A DNA stretch of 40,299 nucleotides from contig AHHB01000033.1 in assembly GCA_000242815.2 (NCBI GenBank), forward strand, positions 1 to 40,299. Reading direction: 5' to 3'. This DNA comes from Janthinobacterium lividum PAMC 25724 (GTDB taxonomy: Bacteria > Pseudomonadota > Gammaproteobacteria > Burkholderiales > Burkholderiaceae_D). The notes below the pieces were generated by a model that ran no database searches, was not told the origin of the DNA, and saw only the letters and a program-made list of their open reading frames with translations. The translations under genes were made by a program, and so were the position numbers. Positions 26,746 to 35,362 of the stretch are shown here, one piece after another (the first letter of the stretch is position 1; each line of letters opens with the position of its first letter).

Positions 26746-26836
26746 ACCACGATCTGCTATGATCATGTCGGCCGGGATGGGCCCGGCTTGCTCTCATGCG
26801 ATTGCTATTGCGATATTAGTACACTGGAGAACTGCC

Positions 26837-27286
26837 TTGACTACCTCCCTACGCATGCTCGGCCTGGCCGCAGCGCTGAGCTTAGCTTGCAATGCCAACG
26901 CCGACAGCGTCGTTTCCTCGGCCTCCAGCGCCGGTTCCCAGTCGAGCGGCAGCATTTCCGATTCGCTCAACGGTTCGAGCAACAGCTCCTCGCGCGACAA
27001 CAAGGTGGCCAATGGCCCTTACCGCATCATCGACGTGGCCGCCGTACCGGGCCAGGCCGGCATGACACGCATGACCATGCAAGCCGATGCCACGGCATCG
27101 CCGCTGGTGCTGGACTTGCCCCAGGCGGCGCTCGACAAGCAGCAGTTGGCGCAGGGCGACGTGGTGCATGCGCAAAACCGCGCCTACGGCATCGAATTTT
27201 CGCGCAACGACACGCGCGCCGCCTTCTTCCTGGTGCTGGCCGACGACTGGTATGGCGAAATGGCCACGCGTCCCGTCAGCCTTTGA
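26837..27286 (+). CDS. Small exported Ser-rich protein of unknown function
   Basis: Translation from TTG at 26837, which has GGAGA 8 bases upstream, gives 149 residues. A signal peptide (MTTSLRMLGLAAALSLACNANA) is followed by a 40-residue Ser/Ala/Gly-rich linker and a compact C-terminal domain (YRIIDVAAVPGQAGMTRMTM … GIEFSRNDTRAAFFLVLADDW). An in-frame ATG at 26759 would add residues unlike a signal peptide. The next gene, DUF2145, begins at or inside its stop codon, so the two are probably a pair. Family not recognised. Confidence 0.75.
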   Translation: MTTSLRMLGLAAALSLACNANADSVVSSASSAGSQSSGSISDSLNGSSNSSSRDNKVANGPYRIIDVAAVPGQAGMTRMTMQADATASPLVLDLPQAALDKQQLAQGDVVHAQNRAYGIEFSRNDTRAAFFLVLADDWYGEMATRPVSL

Positions 27287-27294
27287 TTCCAGGT

Positions 27295-28263
27295 GTGACC
27301 CTGCGCAAACTGGCGCGACTGCTGGCCGGCTGCGCCGCGCTAGCCGTGGCCGGCGCCGCCCAGGCAGGTACTTCGCTCGTCTCCTCACGTTTTTGCGACC
27401 GCGCCCAGGAACTCACGGCAACCGAGCACGATCGCCTGTTGCGCTTTGCCGCCGTGGTGCGCGAGGAACTGGCCGCCAGTGTAGGCAGCGTGGCCCTGAT
27501 CAGCCGCTCCGGCCTGGACCTGGCGCGCTTCGGCATCCGCTATTCGCATGCGGCGCTGGCCTGGCGCCACGACAATGACAATGGCTGGTCCGCGCGCCAG
27601 CTGTATTACGCCTGCGACGAAGGCCGCCCGCGCATCTTCGACCAGGGCACGGCCGGTTTCACCATGGGCACGGATAATCCATCGCTCGGCTACATCTCGC
27701 TCGTGAAACTGCCGGCGCACACCGTGTCGCCCCTGCGCCACACCCTGCTCGACCCCGTGCGCGTGCAGCAATTGCTGGCGGGCCGCTACAGCGCCAACGC
27801 GTATGCCTACAGCCTGCAATACCAGAATTGCAATCAGTGGGTGGTGGAATTGCTGGCCGCCGCCTGGGGCGAGCTGGTCGCAGGCAAGGATTTGCGCGCA
27901 CGCGCCCAAGACTGGCTGCGCGCCGCGCCCTATGCGCCCGCTGCCGTCGACGTGGGCGCGCGCTGGCTGATGTTGGGATCGATCTTCATGCCGCTGGTAC
28001 ACATGGACGACCATCCGCCGGCAGCCATCGGCACGATGCAACTGTCAGTGAGCCTGCCAGCCAGCCTGGAAGCGTTCGCGCGCCAGCACCTGCCCGCCAG
28101 CGAGCGCGTCGAAATTTGCCATGACGGCAAGCAGGTGGTGGTGCACCGGGGCTGGGAAGCGATCGCCGACGGCTGCGTGCCCGGCGCGAACGACCGGGTT
28201 ATCGCCCTCGACGACGACGCGCCCCAGCCGCTGCAAGACGGCCTGCACTTTCAGCAACGGTAA
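27295..28263 (+). CDS. DUF2145 family protein
   Basis: The product (322 residues from GTG at 27295) has a signal peptide (LRKLARLLAGCAALAVAGAAQAG) and the DUF2145 pattern: FCDRAQELTATEHDRLLRFA, VALISRSGLDLARFGIRYSH, YQNCNQWVVELLAAA. The Cys/His-containing segments (RYSHA, NCNQW) suggest an NlpC/P60-like or DUF4105-like papain fold acting in the periplasm (inference). A TTG at 27283 overlapping the preceding stop is an alternative start. It is translationally close to the small exported gene. Confidence 0.85.
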   Translation: MTLRKLARLLAGCAALAVAGAAQAGTSLVSSRFCDRAQELTATEHDRLLRFAAVVREELAASVGSVALISRSGLDLARFGIRYSHAALAWRHDNDNGWSARQLYYACDEGRPRIFDQGTAGFTMGTDNPSLGYISLVKLPAHTVSPLRHTLLDPVRVQQLLAGRYSANAYAYSLQYQNCNQWVVELLAAAWGELVAGKDLRARAQDWLRAAPYAPAAVDVGARWLMLGSIFMPLVHMDDHPPAAIGTMQLSVSLPASLEAFARQHLPASERVEICHDGKQVVVHRGWEAIADGCVPGANDRVIALDDDAPQPLQDGLHFQQR

Positions 28264-28287
28264 GCACTGTCATATTGGGGGCGCCCT

Positions 28288-28917
28288 TCACAACAGGTGT
28301 TCCGACGTCACGACATGCACGCCGGGCGCAGCCGTCATCGCCGCTTCGAGCAAGGCGCGGGCGATGCGCGGCGCCGGATTGATGCGCCAGCGCGCCGGCA
28401 GCACGGGCCCCAGCACGCGCAGCAGGCGCAAGGCGGCGCCCTCGCCCGCGCGCGCCACGTCGCGCTCGCCGCCGATCAGGCCCGGCCGCACGTGCGTGAG
28501 CGAGGCAAAACCCAGCTGCTCCAGGTCGCGTTCCAGCTGGCCCTTGACGCGGTTGTAGAAGATGCGCGAAGCGGCGTTGGCGCCGGCGGCCGAATTGAGC
28601 GCATACGTGCGCGTGCCCGCCGCCAGCGCCAGGCGCGCCGCGGCCAGCGGATAGTCGTGGTCCACGCGCAAGAACGCCTGCCGCGTGCCGGCCACCTTCA
28701 TGGTCGTGCCCAGGGTGCAGATGACGGCGTCTGCCTGCCACCAGGGTGCATCGGGCGGCAATTGATCAAAATCAACGAGGGGCGCGTGCAGTTTCGCATG
28801 GGGCGGCAAGGCCTTGCGCACCGGCGCCACCACCGTGCTGACGCGCGCGTCGGCGAGCGCCAGGCGCAGCACTTCGCGGCCCACCAGGCCGGTGGCACCC
28901 ACAAGCAGTAATTTCAT
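28288..28917 (-). CDS. NAD(P)-binding Rossmann-fold oxidoreductase (atypical SDR, YbjT/HTATIP2-like)
   Basis: The 209-residue protein begins MKLLLVGATGLVGREVLRLA, the GxTGxxG dinucleotide-binding loop of atypical short-chain dehydrogenases. Later motifs are DAVICTLGTTMK, LNSAAGANAASRIFYNRVKG with the usual SxxxxYxxxK-type residues displaced, and LTHVRPGLIGG. Function is unknown; relatives act as NADPH sensors or redox enzymes. The start at 28917 with GGAAAG upstream is preferred over the frame start at 28953. It is convergent with DUF2145. Confidence 0.85.
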   Translation of the reverse strand: MKLLLVGATGLVGREVLRLALADARVSTVVAPVRKALPPHAKLHAPLVDFDQLPPDAPWWQADAVICTLGTTMKVAGTRQAFLRVDHDYPLAAARLALAAGTRTYALNSAAGANAASRIFYNRVKGQLERDLEQLGFASLTHVRPGLIGGERDVARAGEGAALRLLRVLGPVLPARWRINPAPRIARALLEAAMTAAPGVHVVTSEHLL

Positions 28918-28962
28918 GGCTTTCCAGTTAAAGTTGCTGTCAGCCAGCACCATACACGGAAC

Positions 28963-30243
28963 TCAGGACAAGCGCAGCGCCAGTGCGGCCAGGGTCAGCA
29001 GCAGCACGGGCACGGTCAGCACGATGCCGACACGGAAATAGTAGCCCCAGGAAATGTGGATATTCTTACTGTCGAGCACATGCAGCCACAGCAAGGTAGC
29101 CAGGCTGCCGATAGGCGTGATCTTCGGCCCCAGGTCGCTGCCGATGACGTTGGCGTAAATCATCGCTTCGCGCACGGCGCCTTGCGCCGTCGCCGGGTCG
29201 ATGGCCAGCGCGCCCACCAGTACCGTCGGCATATTGTTCATCACGGACGATAGCAAGGCCGTCAACACGCCTGTACCCATGGCCGCGCCCCATACGCCAT
29301 ATTGCGCAAAGTGATTGAGCATGCCCGTCAGGTAAGCCGTCAAGCCCGCATTGCGCAAGCCGTACACGACCAAGTACATGCCCAGCGAAAAGACGACAAT
29401 ATGCCACGGTGCATGGCGGATCACGTCGCGCGTGGAAATCACCTCGCCCTTGCCGGCCACGCCCAGCAGCAGCGCGGCGCCCACGGCGGCGATCAGGCTG
29501 ATGGGTACGCCGAGGTGCTCCTGGGAGAAAAAGCCCACCAGCAGCAGCGCCAGCACCAGCCAGCCGGCGCGGAAGGTGGCCAGGTCGCGGATCGCGGCAC
29601 CTGGGCGCTTGAGTTGCGAGGCATCGTAATTGCGCGGGATATCCTGGCGGAAAAAGAGCAGCAAGACGCCCAGCGTGGCACTCACGGCGACGACGTTGAC
29701 GGGCAGCATCACGGACGCGTACCGGGCAAAGCCGATCTTGAAAAAATCGGCCGAGACGATATTGACCAGGTTCGACACCACCAGTGGCAAGCTGGCCGTG
29801 TCGGCGATGAAACCGGCCGCCATCACATAGGCCAGCGTGGCTTTGGCGGAAAACTTCAAGGCCCGCAACATGGCGATAACGATGGGCGTCAAAATCAACG
29901 CGGCGCCGTCGTTGGCGAACACGGCCGATACCGCCGCGCCCAGCAAGACCAGCAGCACGAACAGCTTGCGCCCGCTACCACCGCCCCAGCGCGCCACGTG
30001 CAAGGCGGCCCACTCGAAGAACCCGGCCGCGTCCAGCAGCAGGCTGATGATGATCACGGCGATGAAAGTCGCGGTGGCATTCCACACGATATGCCAGACG
30101 ACAGGGATGTCGGCCCATTGGATCACGCCGGCCAGCAAGGCCACACAAGCGCCGATGGCGGCGCTCCAGCCGATGCCCAGGCCGCGCGGTTGCCAGATAA
30201 CGAGGGTCAAGGTGGCGAGAAAGATCAGGAAAGCGATCAGCAT
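28963..30243 (-). CDS. arsB: Arsenite efflux membrane protein ArsB
   Basis: The 426-residue protein has about eleven to twelve membrane helices and opens [20 protein letters not shown], then [20 protein letters not shown], very close to Escherichia coli ArsB as remembered. Other family segments are [32 protein letters not shown] and [20 protein letters not shown]. ArsB expels As(III)/Sb(III) by H+ antiport and can work with an ArsA ATPase. No arsR, arsC or arsA lies next to it. The next gene on the same strand begins 46 bases downstream of its stop. A palindromic operator lies about 33 bases upstream. Confidence 0.93.
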   Translation of the reverse strand: MLIAFLIFLATLTLVIWQPRGLGIGWSAAIGACVALLAGVIQWADIPVVWHIVWNATATFIAVIIISLLLDAAGFFEWAALHVARWGGGSGRKLFVLLVLLGAAVSAVFANDGAALILTPIVIAMLRALKFSAKATLAYVMAAGFIADTASLPLVVSNLVNIVSADFFKIGFARYASVMLPVNVVAVSATLGVLLLFFRQDIPRNYDASQLKRPGAAIRDLATFRAGWLVLALLLVGFFSQEHLGVPISLIAAVGAALLLGVAGKGEVISTRDVIRHAPWHIVVFSLGMYLVVYGLRNAGLTAYLTGMLNHFAQYGVWGAAMGTGVLTALLSSVMNNMPTVLVGALAIDPATAQGAVREAMIYANVIGSDLGPKITPIGSLATLLWLHVLDSKNIHISWGYYFRVGIVLTVPVLLLTLAALALRLS

Positions 30244-30275
30244 GGTCTGAGTTCCGGTAAATGGTGTGTTTAATT

Positions 30276-30301
30276 ATTCCATAATACTGGAAATATGGAA
30301 T
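30276..30301. promoter_or_regulatory. ArsR-type operator upstream of arsB
   Basis: ATTCCATA and TATGGAAT form a perfect 8-bp inverted repeat with a 10-base spacer. An inner TTCCA-N6-TGGAA (30278-30293) overlaps it. The AT-rich ATA…TAT dyad upstream of arsB matches the type of site bound by ArsR repressors. The site could also read toward the plus-strand nitroreductase. Confidence 0.6.
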
Positions 30302-30488
30302 TACGCCAATAACCTACACCGTGCTGTCGCATCCTGGCGTGCCGGCTGCGCGGGAAAGAAGGCGGCGGCAAGGACGGGCCTGCAACGCCTGGCGTAGTGC
30401 GCGAGGCAAGTTCTTTGGCCCTTCGCACTTGAAATGCCTGAATCGGCTATTATTTCCCACCTGACCTATTCATTTTAAAGGGATTTAC

Positions 30489-31127
30489 ATGTCCGATTTG
30501 CTTGAAACACTGCAATGGCGCTACGCCACCAAGAAGATGAACCCGGCGAAAACGGTGCCGCAAGACAAGCTCGATCGCATCTTGGAAGCCGTGCGACTGA
30601 CGGCCAGCTCCAGCGGCCTGCACCCGTATGAAGTATTCGTGGTGACCAATCCGGCCCTGCGCGAGCAAATCAAGGCGCATGCGTGGAACCAGTCGCAAGT
30701 GACGGACGCTTCGCACGTGCTGGTGTTTGCCGCCTGGGATAATTACACGGTCGAGCGCATCAACACGATGTTTGACCTGGTCAACACCGTGCGCGGCTTC
30801 AAGAATGAAGGCTGGGAAGCGTATCGTCAGCAAATCCTGGGCACGTATCCGCAGCGCGACGCGGAAACCAACTACCAGCATGCAGCACGCCAGGCATATA
30901 TCGGCGTGGGCACGGCCCTGATCGCGGCGGCAGAAGAAAAAGTCGATTCGACGCCGATGGAAGGTTTTGATCCGGCCAAGGTCGACGAGATCCTGGGCTT
31001 GCGCGAAAAAGGTCTGCGCTCCGTCGTCATGTTGCCGCTCGGCTATCGCGCCGACGAAGGCGACTGGCTGGTGGACTTGAAAAAAGTGCGCCCCGCACGC
31101 GAGCAGTTCATCACCGAAGTGGCATAA
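30489..31127 (+). CDS. NAD(P)H-dependent nitroreductase family oxidoreductase (NfsB-like)
   Basis: The 212-residue protein starts MSDLLETLQWRYATKKMNPA with RYATKKMN as the FMN-phosphate-binding segment. It has the usual LTASSSGLHPYEVFVVTN and the C-terminal GLRSVVMLPLGYRADEGDWL (GYR/K) of NfsB. These flavoenzymes reduce nitroaromatics, quinones or enals. The ATG follows AAAGGGATTTAC. It is monocistronic, ending at a strong terminator. Confidence 0.92.
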   Translation: MSDLLETLQWRYATKKMNPAKTVPQDKLDRILEAVRLTASSSGLHPYEVFVVTNPALREQIKAHAWNQSQVTDASHVLVFAAWDNYTVERINTMFDLVNTVRGFKNEGWEAYRQQILGTYPQRDAETNYQHAARQAYIGVGTALIAAAEEKVDSTPMEGFDPAKVDEILGLREKGLRSVVMLPLGYRADEGDWLVDLKKVRPAREQFITEVA

Positions 31128-31145
31128 GCGCCTCGCCCATCATTG

Positions 31146-31180
31146 AAAAGCGGATGCTGGCGACGGCATCCGCTTTTTTT
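31146..31180 (+). terminator. Rho-independent terminator
   Basis: AAAAGCGGATGC pairs with GCATCCGCTTTT around an 8-base loop and is followed by further T residues (74-80 of the 31,100 block). It lies 19 bases after the nitroreductase stop. In the other direction it can serve the convergent kinase gene less well. Confidence 0.9.
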
Positions 31181-31184
31181 GCTT

Positions 31185-32501
31185 TCAGGCTCGCTGCGGG
31201 AAGCGTACCGTCACCTGCAAGCCGCGCCCCGCTTGCGCATCGGATAGCGCGATATCGGCCTGGTGGTGTTCGGCGATATGGCGCACGATGGACAGGCCCA
31301 GGCCGCAGCCCCAGGCGTCGTTGCCGTCAGGGCGGAAGAAGCGGTCGAACAGGCGCGCATGGTGCTGGCGCGGCACGCCGGGACCGTTGTCCGATACGCG
31401 CAGCACGGGCCTGCCCTCTTCCAGCGCGGCCTGCAAATCGACCCTGCCGCCCTGCTGCGTGTAGCGCAAGGCGTTGTCGATCAAGTTATTGAGCAACACT
31501 TGCAAGCCGTCGGGATCGGCCTGCACCTGCACCGGCCTCGACGCCGACGCCGATTCCAGCACGCCCAGGTCGATCGCGCGGCTATCGGCCAGCGCGCTGT
31601 GATCGGCCACGGCCGCTTCCAGCAGTTGCCTCAGATCAACTATTTGCAACTGACTGGGCACCAGCGCCGTTTCATGGCGCGCCAAGCTCAATAGCTGGCG
31701 CACCAGGTGCGTGCTGCGGTCCAGCCGTTCATGCAGCCGCGCCAGGGCGACGCGGCGTTCTTCCTCGCTGCCGGCCCGCTCGGCCACCTGCAACTGCAGT
31801 TTCAGCGCCGTCAGCGGCGAACGCAATTCATGCGCCGCATCGGCGACGAAGCTGCGCTGCGCCGTCAACGCCGCTTCGAACTGCCCCATCAAGCCATTCA
31901 ACGCCAGCGCCACCGGGCGCAGCTCAGGTAGCATGTCGTGCGCCGCCAGCGGCGTCAGGGCCGAAGGCGAACGGCCCGCCACCGATTCGGCCAGCCGGTG
32001 CAGGGGCGCCAGCGCGCGCTCCACCACGACGACGATCAGCAGCGCCAGGATCATCGCGAACACCAGCAACGGTACGCCGGCGCGCATGGTCATTTGCCAG
32101 GCCAGTTGATTACGCACGGCCTGCGCCTGCGCCACCTGTACGTAACGGTTGCGCCGCGTCTCGCCATACAGGCGCCATTGCTCGCCGCGCAGGCTGACAT
32201 CGGCAAAGCCATCGAGCCCATAGCGTGGCAGTGCCGGCTGCTGCGGCAACACCGATAGCGCCTGGCCACCCTCGTCCCATGCCTGCAGAACGAATCCTTC
32301 TTCCGGGTCGTGCACGGCAAACAATCCCGTCGGCGGCGCAAATTCATCGGGCAAGGCTACGGCCAGCTGGCGCAGCTGCAAATCGGCCAGTTCATTGCTT
32401 TCCTCCAGCAGCGAGCGGAACAGCGAAATGCCGGCACCGAGCACGCACAGCAAGGTAACGGCCAGCAAGCCCAGCAGCAACTGGCGGCGGATGGTCATCA
32501 A
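31185..32501 (-). CDS. Two-component sensor histidine kinase (QseC/PmrB-like)
   Basis: The 438-residue protein has membrane helices at about 8-28 and 141-161, a short periplasmic domain (about 30-140), a HAMP-like linker, HisKA with His224 in DAAHELRSPLTALKLQL, and HATPase motifs NLIDNALRY, DNGPGVP and GCGLGLSIVRHI. Its ATG overlaps the TGA of the response regulator by four bases. In this family QseC senses catecholamine-like or metal signals; the ligand here is not known. Confidence 0.93.
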   Translation of the reverse strand: MMTIRRQLLLGLLAVTLLCVLGAGISLFRSLLEESNELADLQLRQLAVALPDEFAPPTGLFAVHDPEEGFVLQAWDEGGQALSVLPQQPALPRYGLDGFADVSLRGEQWRLYGETRRNRYVQVAQAQAVRNQLAWQMTMRAGVPLLVFAMILALLIVVVVERALAPLHRLAESVAGRSPSALTPLAAHDMLPELRPVALALNGLMGQFEAALTAQRSFVADAAHELRSPLTALKLQLQVAERAGSEEERRVALARLHERLDRSTHLVRQLLSLARHETALVPSQLQIVDLRQLLEAAVADHSALADSRAIDLGVLESASASRPVQVQADPDGLQVLLNNLIDNALRYTQQGGRVDLQAALEEGRPVLRVSDNGPGVPRQHHARLFDRFFRPDGNDAWGCGLGLSIVRHIAEHHQADIALSDAQAGRGLQVTVRFPQRA

Positions 32502-33160
32502 GATGCTAGCCGCATCTTGTAGCCCACGCCACGCACGGTCTGGATAGCATCGGCGCCAAACTTCTTGCGCAACTGGTACACGTACACGTCGACGGTATTG
32601 CTTTCCACTTCGCTATCCCAGCCATACAGTTTTTCGCTCAGTTGCCGCTTAGAAACAACCTTGCCCGGATGGTCGAGCAAGGCGCGCAGCACGGAAAACT
32701 CGCGCGGCGGCAGCCTGATCTGCGCACCTGCGTAGCTGACTTCGTGGCTGGCCAGGTCCAGCATCAATGCGCCATGCTCGATGACGGAGCGCGAACGGCT
32801 GACGCGGCGGCGCAGCAGCGCACGTATGCGCGCCAGTAATTCATCGAGGTCAAACGGTTTTACCAGGTAATCGTCGGCGCCGCTGTCGAGTCCTTCGACG
32901 CGGGCCCGCGTGCCATCGCGCGCCGTGATGATCAGCACCGGCAGCTCGGCACCGCGCGCACGCGTGGCACGCAGCACCTCCATGCCCTCCTTGCCGGGCA
33001 AACCCAGATCCAGCAACATCAGATCGTAGGCGAAGCCGGCCAGCGCCAGCTCCGCATCGTGACCATCGCGCACCCAGTCCACGGCATAGCACTCGCCGCG
33101 CAAGCCCGCGACCAGACTTTCACCGATCATCGGATCGTCTTCCACCAGCAACACGCGCAC
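32498..33160 (-). CDS. OmpR-family response regulator (QseB/PmrA-like)
   Basis: The 220-residue regulator has a receiver with Asp8/Asp9, phospho-Asp51 (MLLDLGLPGKEG) and Lys101, and a C-terminal winged helix (REFSVLRALLDHPGKVVSKR and VDVYVYQLRKKFGADAIQTV). The start is taken at GTG 33160, with GAGGG six bases upstream, because the frame start at 33244 adds 28 residues before the conserved RVLLVEDD. It is coupled to the downstream kinase. Confidence 0.93.
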   Translation of the reverse strand: MRVLLVEDDPMIGESLVAGLRGECYAVDWVRDGHDAELALAGFAYDLMLLDLGLPGKEGMEVLRATRARGAELPVLIITARDGTRARVEGLDSGADDYLVKPFDLDELLARIRALLRRRVSRSRSVIEHGALMLDLASHEVSYAGAQIRLPPREFSVLRALLDHPGKVVSKRQLSEKLYGWDSEVESNTVDVYVYQLRKKFGADAIQTVRGVGYKMRLAS

Positions 33161-33241
33161 GCAAACCCTCACAATCGCAAAAAATAGCGACATCTTACCT
33201 TGGCTGGGGCAAGCCGGTTTGGCACTGACCACGCCGGCAAG

Positions 33242-33270
33242 CACCTGCCCTGGCGTATGCAGGACAGGTG
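33242..33270 (-). terminator. Stem-loop downstream of the CsgG operon
   Basis: CACCTG-x-CCTG pairs with CAGG-x-CAGGTG around a 7-base loop, starting 19 bases after the DUF799 stop. There is no T-run, so it may be an attenuating or 3'-end-stabilising hairpin. Confidence 0.4.
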
Positions 33271-33288
33271 TGCGGTGCTAACGGCTGA

Positions 33289-33951
33289 TTACTGCGCCAG
33301 GTAACGTTCCGAACGGGGGCCGTACAACAGGCCGTTCGGCACGCCCGCCGACAACATACGCGCATTGGCCGTGCCAGCGAGGGGGTGGCTGGCATCGGTG
33401 CTGCTGTTGATGATCTGCTTGACAGCCGCCGTCACCAGCATGCCGACCAGGCCGCCGCCACTGCTATTATTGCCTTCGTTGCTCGATGCGCTGGCTGCGC
33501 CCTGCCACAACAGCGTGCCTGTCTTCAAGTCGACCAGTTTGGCATCGACCGACACCACCGTGTAGCTGTCGATCACGGCATACGTCGTGCCGTACTTGGA
33601 GATCGTCACGTACAGGCCCGCGTCAGCGCCAAAGATATCGTTGAGCTTCTTGGCATCGACAGCGTGGATATCGGCGGCATTCGTCAAGCCGTTTTGCTTG
33701 AAGGTTTCACCGACCACGGCCACCGGCAGCACATAGTAGCCCGCTTCGGCCAGCGGATAGGTCACTTGCGCGTAGACGCTGTTGCCGGCATTGACTTCCG
33801 GCGAGTTGTTCAATGGTGGCAAGACCACGATCGAACGCGGCTTGGCCGCCTTGAAGGCCGTGTAGTCATAAGCGGCCTGTTTGGTAGCGCAACCGACCAT
33901 GACGATGGCGGGACCCAGGCACAGGGCGATTTTCAATATGCGCGAGATCAT
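33289..33951 (-). CDS. DUF799 family lipoprotein (GNA1162-like)
   Basis: The 220-residue protein has a lipoprotein signal with lipobox MVGC (Cys21) followed by ATKQAAYDYTAFKAAKPRSI. The SIVVLPPLNNSPEVNAGNSV and DSYTVVSVDAKLVDLKTGTL segments are characteristic of DUF799/GNA1162, whose known structure resembles a nucleotide- or TolB-like domain. It is the last gene of a three-lipoprotein operon. It overlaps the DUF4810 stop by four bases. The Neisseria homologue is a surface antigen of unclear function; here an outer-membrane assembly role is inferred from CsgG. Confidence 0.88.
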   Translation of the reverse strand: MISRILKIALCLGPAIVMVGCATKQAAYDYTAFKAAKPRSIVVLPPLNNSPEVNAGNSVYAQVTYPLAEAGYYVLPVAVVGETFKQNGLTNAADIHAVDAKKLNDIFGADAGLYVTISKYGTTYAVIDSYTVVSVDAKLVDLKTGTLLWQGAASASSNEGNNSSGGGLVGMLVTAAVKQIINSSTDASHPLAGTANARMLSAGVPNGLLYGPRSERYLAQ

Positions 33952-34319
33952 AATTTTTCGCCTTTTTTCAATTTACCCAACAGAAAGTCCATATACGGCG
34001 TCGACTCCGGGAAGAGTTTTTTCTCATCTTCGAATTGCGCGACAACCTGCTCGGGCTTGCCCGCGATCGAGTACAGCATGCCCAGGTGGGCATGGAAACC
34101 CGGCGGCGCACGGTTGCCCTTCGCGGCGATCACTTGCAGGTCTTTTTCCATGGCAGCCATCTGCTGCTCCGGACTTTCGCCCTTCAGGTATTCGTACACT
34201 TGCGGCTGATAGCCTTCCCATTGGTACAGGGTCTTCGATTGCGTGGCGCAACCGGTCAGTGCGGCACAGGCGAGCAGTGCCAGCAGGGCAGCGCCCTTGT
34301 TCATCATTGTCTGTTTCAT
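33948..34319 (-). CDS. DUF4810 family lipoprotein
   Basis: The 123-residue protein has a lipoprotein signal ending LTGC (Cys24) and the DUF4810 pattern LYQWEGYQPQVYEYLKG and NRAPPGFHAHLGMLYSIAGK. The ATG at 34319 has AAGG upstream and is 8 bases after the CsgG-like gene. A second ATG five codons in is an alternative. Its fold is probably a short TPR-like helical repeat. Function unknown; the conserved trio suggests a complex. Confidence 0.87.
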   Translation of the reverse strand: MKQTMMNKGAALLALLACAALTGCATQSKTLYQWEGYQPQVYEYLKGESPEQQMAAMEKDLQVIAAKGNRAPPGFHAHLGMLYSIAGKPEQVVAQFEDEKKLFPESTPYMDFLLGKLKKGEKL

Positions 34320-34327
34320 CGGATACC

Positions 34328-35002
34328 TTATTGTTTGCGCATTGCGCCCGCTTCGACGCCAGCGACCAGGCGCTCTACCGCTTCGCGCATGGCCAGGTCG
34401 AGGACCTTGCCGTTGAGGGTGGCGTCATAGCTGGCGGTGCCGCCAAAGCCCAGTACTTCACGGTTCGACAAGCTGTATTCGCCGGCGCCGGCCGCCGAAT
34501 ACACGACTTCCGAGGTGGCGATGTTGACGACGTTCAACGTTACTTTGGCATACGCTACTTGCGTCTTGCCACGGCCCATGATGCCAAACAATTGCTTGTC
34601 GCCTACTTCCTTGCGGCCAAACTCGGTCACGTCGCCGGTCACGACGAAGTCAGCGCCCTTGATGTTCTGGCCCTGCTTCTTGAATTCGGCTTCTTGCTTG
34701 AGCTCGGCCATGTTATCGCGGTCGAGCACATTGAAACGATTCGACGTTTGCAGGTGCGCAATCAGGATCGTTTTTGACTGGCTGCCCAGGCGATCGACGC
34801 CATCGGAAAAGATGCCGCGCATAAAGTTCGAGCGGTTGTCGAATTTACCGACCGCGATCAGGGTTCGTGGCCCTACGTAAGGGCGATCTGCGCTGGCGAC
34901 CGTAGGGACAGCCAAGGCTTGTGACGATTCGGAAGCGCAGCCAGCCAATGCCGAGCCGATCAGCGCTGCCATCAACAACGCGCCAGGTTTATTCTTGTTC
35001 AT
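34328..35002 (-). CDS. CsgG/HfaB family lipoprotein
   Basis: The 224-residue protein, starting at 35002, has a lipobox LAGC (Cys21) and CsgG motifs: RTLIAVGKFDNRSNFMRGIF, LQTSNRFNVLDRDN and KGADFVVTGDVTEFGRKEVG. CsgG forms the nonameric curli export pore and HfaB anchors holdfast; shorter relatives such as this one may form periplasmic rings or regulate other machinery. It is the first gene of the trio. A TATAAT box (35074-35079, minus) lies upstream. Confidence 0.88.
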   Translation of the reverse strand: MNKNKPGALLMAALIGSALAGCASESSQALAVPTVASADRPYVGPRTLIAVGKFDNRSNFMRGIFSDGVDRLGSQSKTILIAHLQTSNRFNVLDRDNMAELKQEAEFKKQGQNIKGADFVVTGDVTEFGRKEVGDKQLFGIMGRGKTQVAYAKVTLNVVNIATSEVVYSAAGAGEYSLSNREVLGFGGTASYDATLNGKVLDLAMREAVERLVAGVEAGAMRKQ

Positions 35003-35362
35003 AGTGCCTTTATGGTGTGGAGGAACAGGAGCAACCTGCAAGTGAATTTCGGCAAGTTAATTTCCTATTTGCAATTATATGGGACTGCATGCATGACAAT
35101 ACTCTCCAAAAGTAACGATAGCGACGATTGCATTGTTGTCAGCCATGTTACAGCGCGGCAACGGCTTGACTTAGCGCCGCCGATTCATTAACTTAGCAGC
35201 CAATAGGTAGAAAATCACTACTGAACGAGTAGTCAATGCGTGGCAAAAAAGCATCAGCGTGCCATCAGCGCCGTAGTCACTGCCGCCACAGACCTTGCCC
35301 GCCGACCGGCCTACCCGGACGCCAACGCCACTGCACGCTTTCCTCTGGATGGGTCTCAGGCC
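35003..35362. promoter_or_regulatory. Divergent promoter region between csgG-like and MFS genes
   Basis: This gap holds a perfect -10 hexamer on the minus strand, TATAAT (35074-35079), about 70 bases upstream of the CsgG-like start. A -35-like GTATTG lies 17 bases further. The right half (35240-35362) is open in frame with the MFS gene but does not look like protein of that family, so it is treated as leader. No RNA gene is seen. Confidence 0.4.

Noticed and set aside
35240..35362. Longer N-terminus for the MFS transporter
   Set aside because: The extra 41 residues lack hydrophobic or family-like sequence; the start at 35363 is closer to the conserved first helix.
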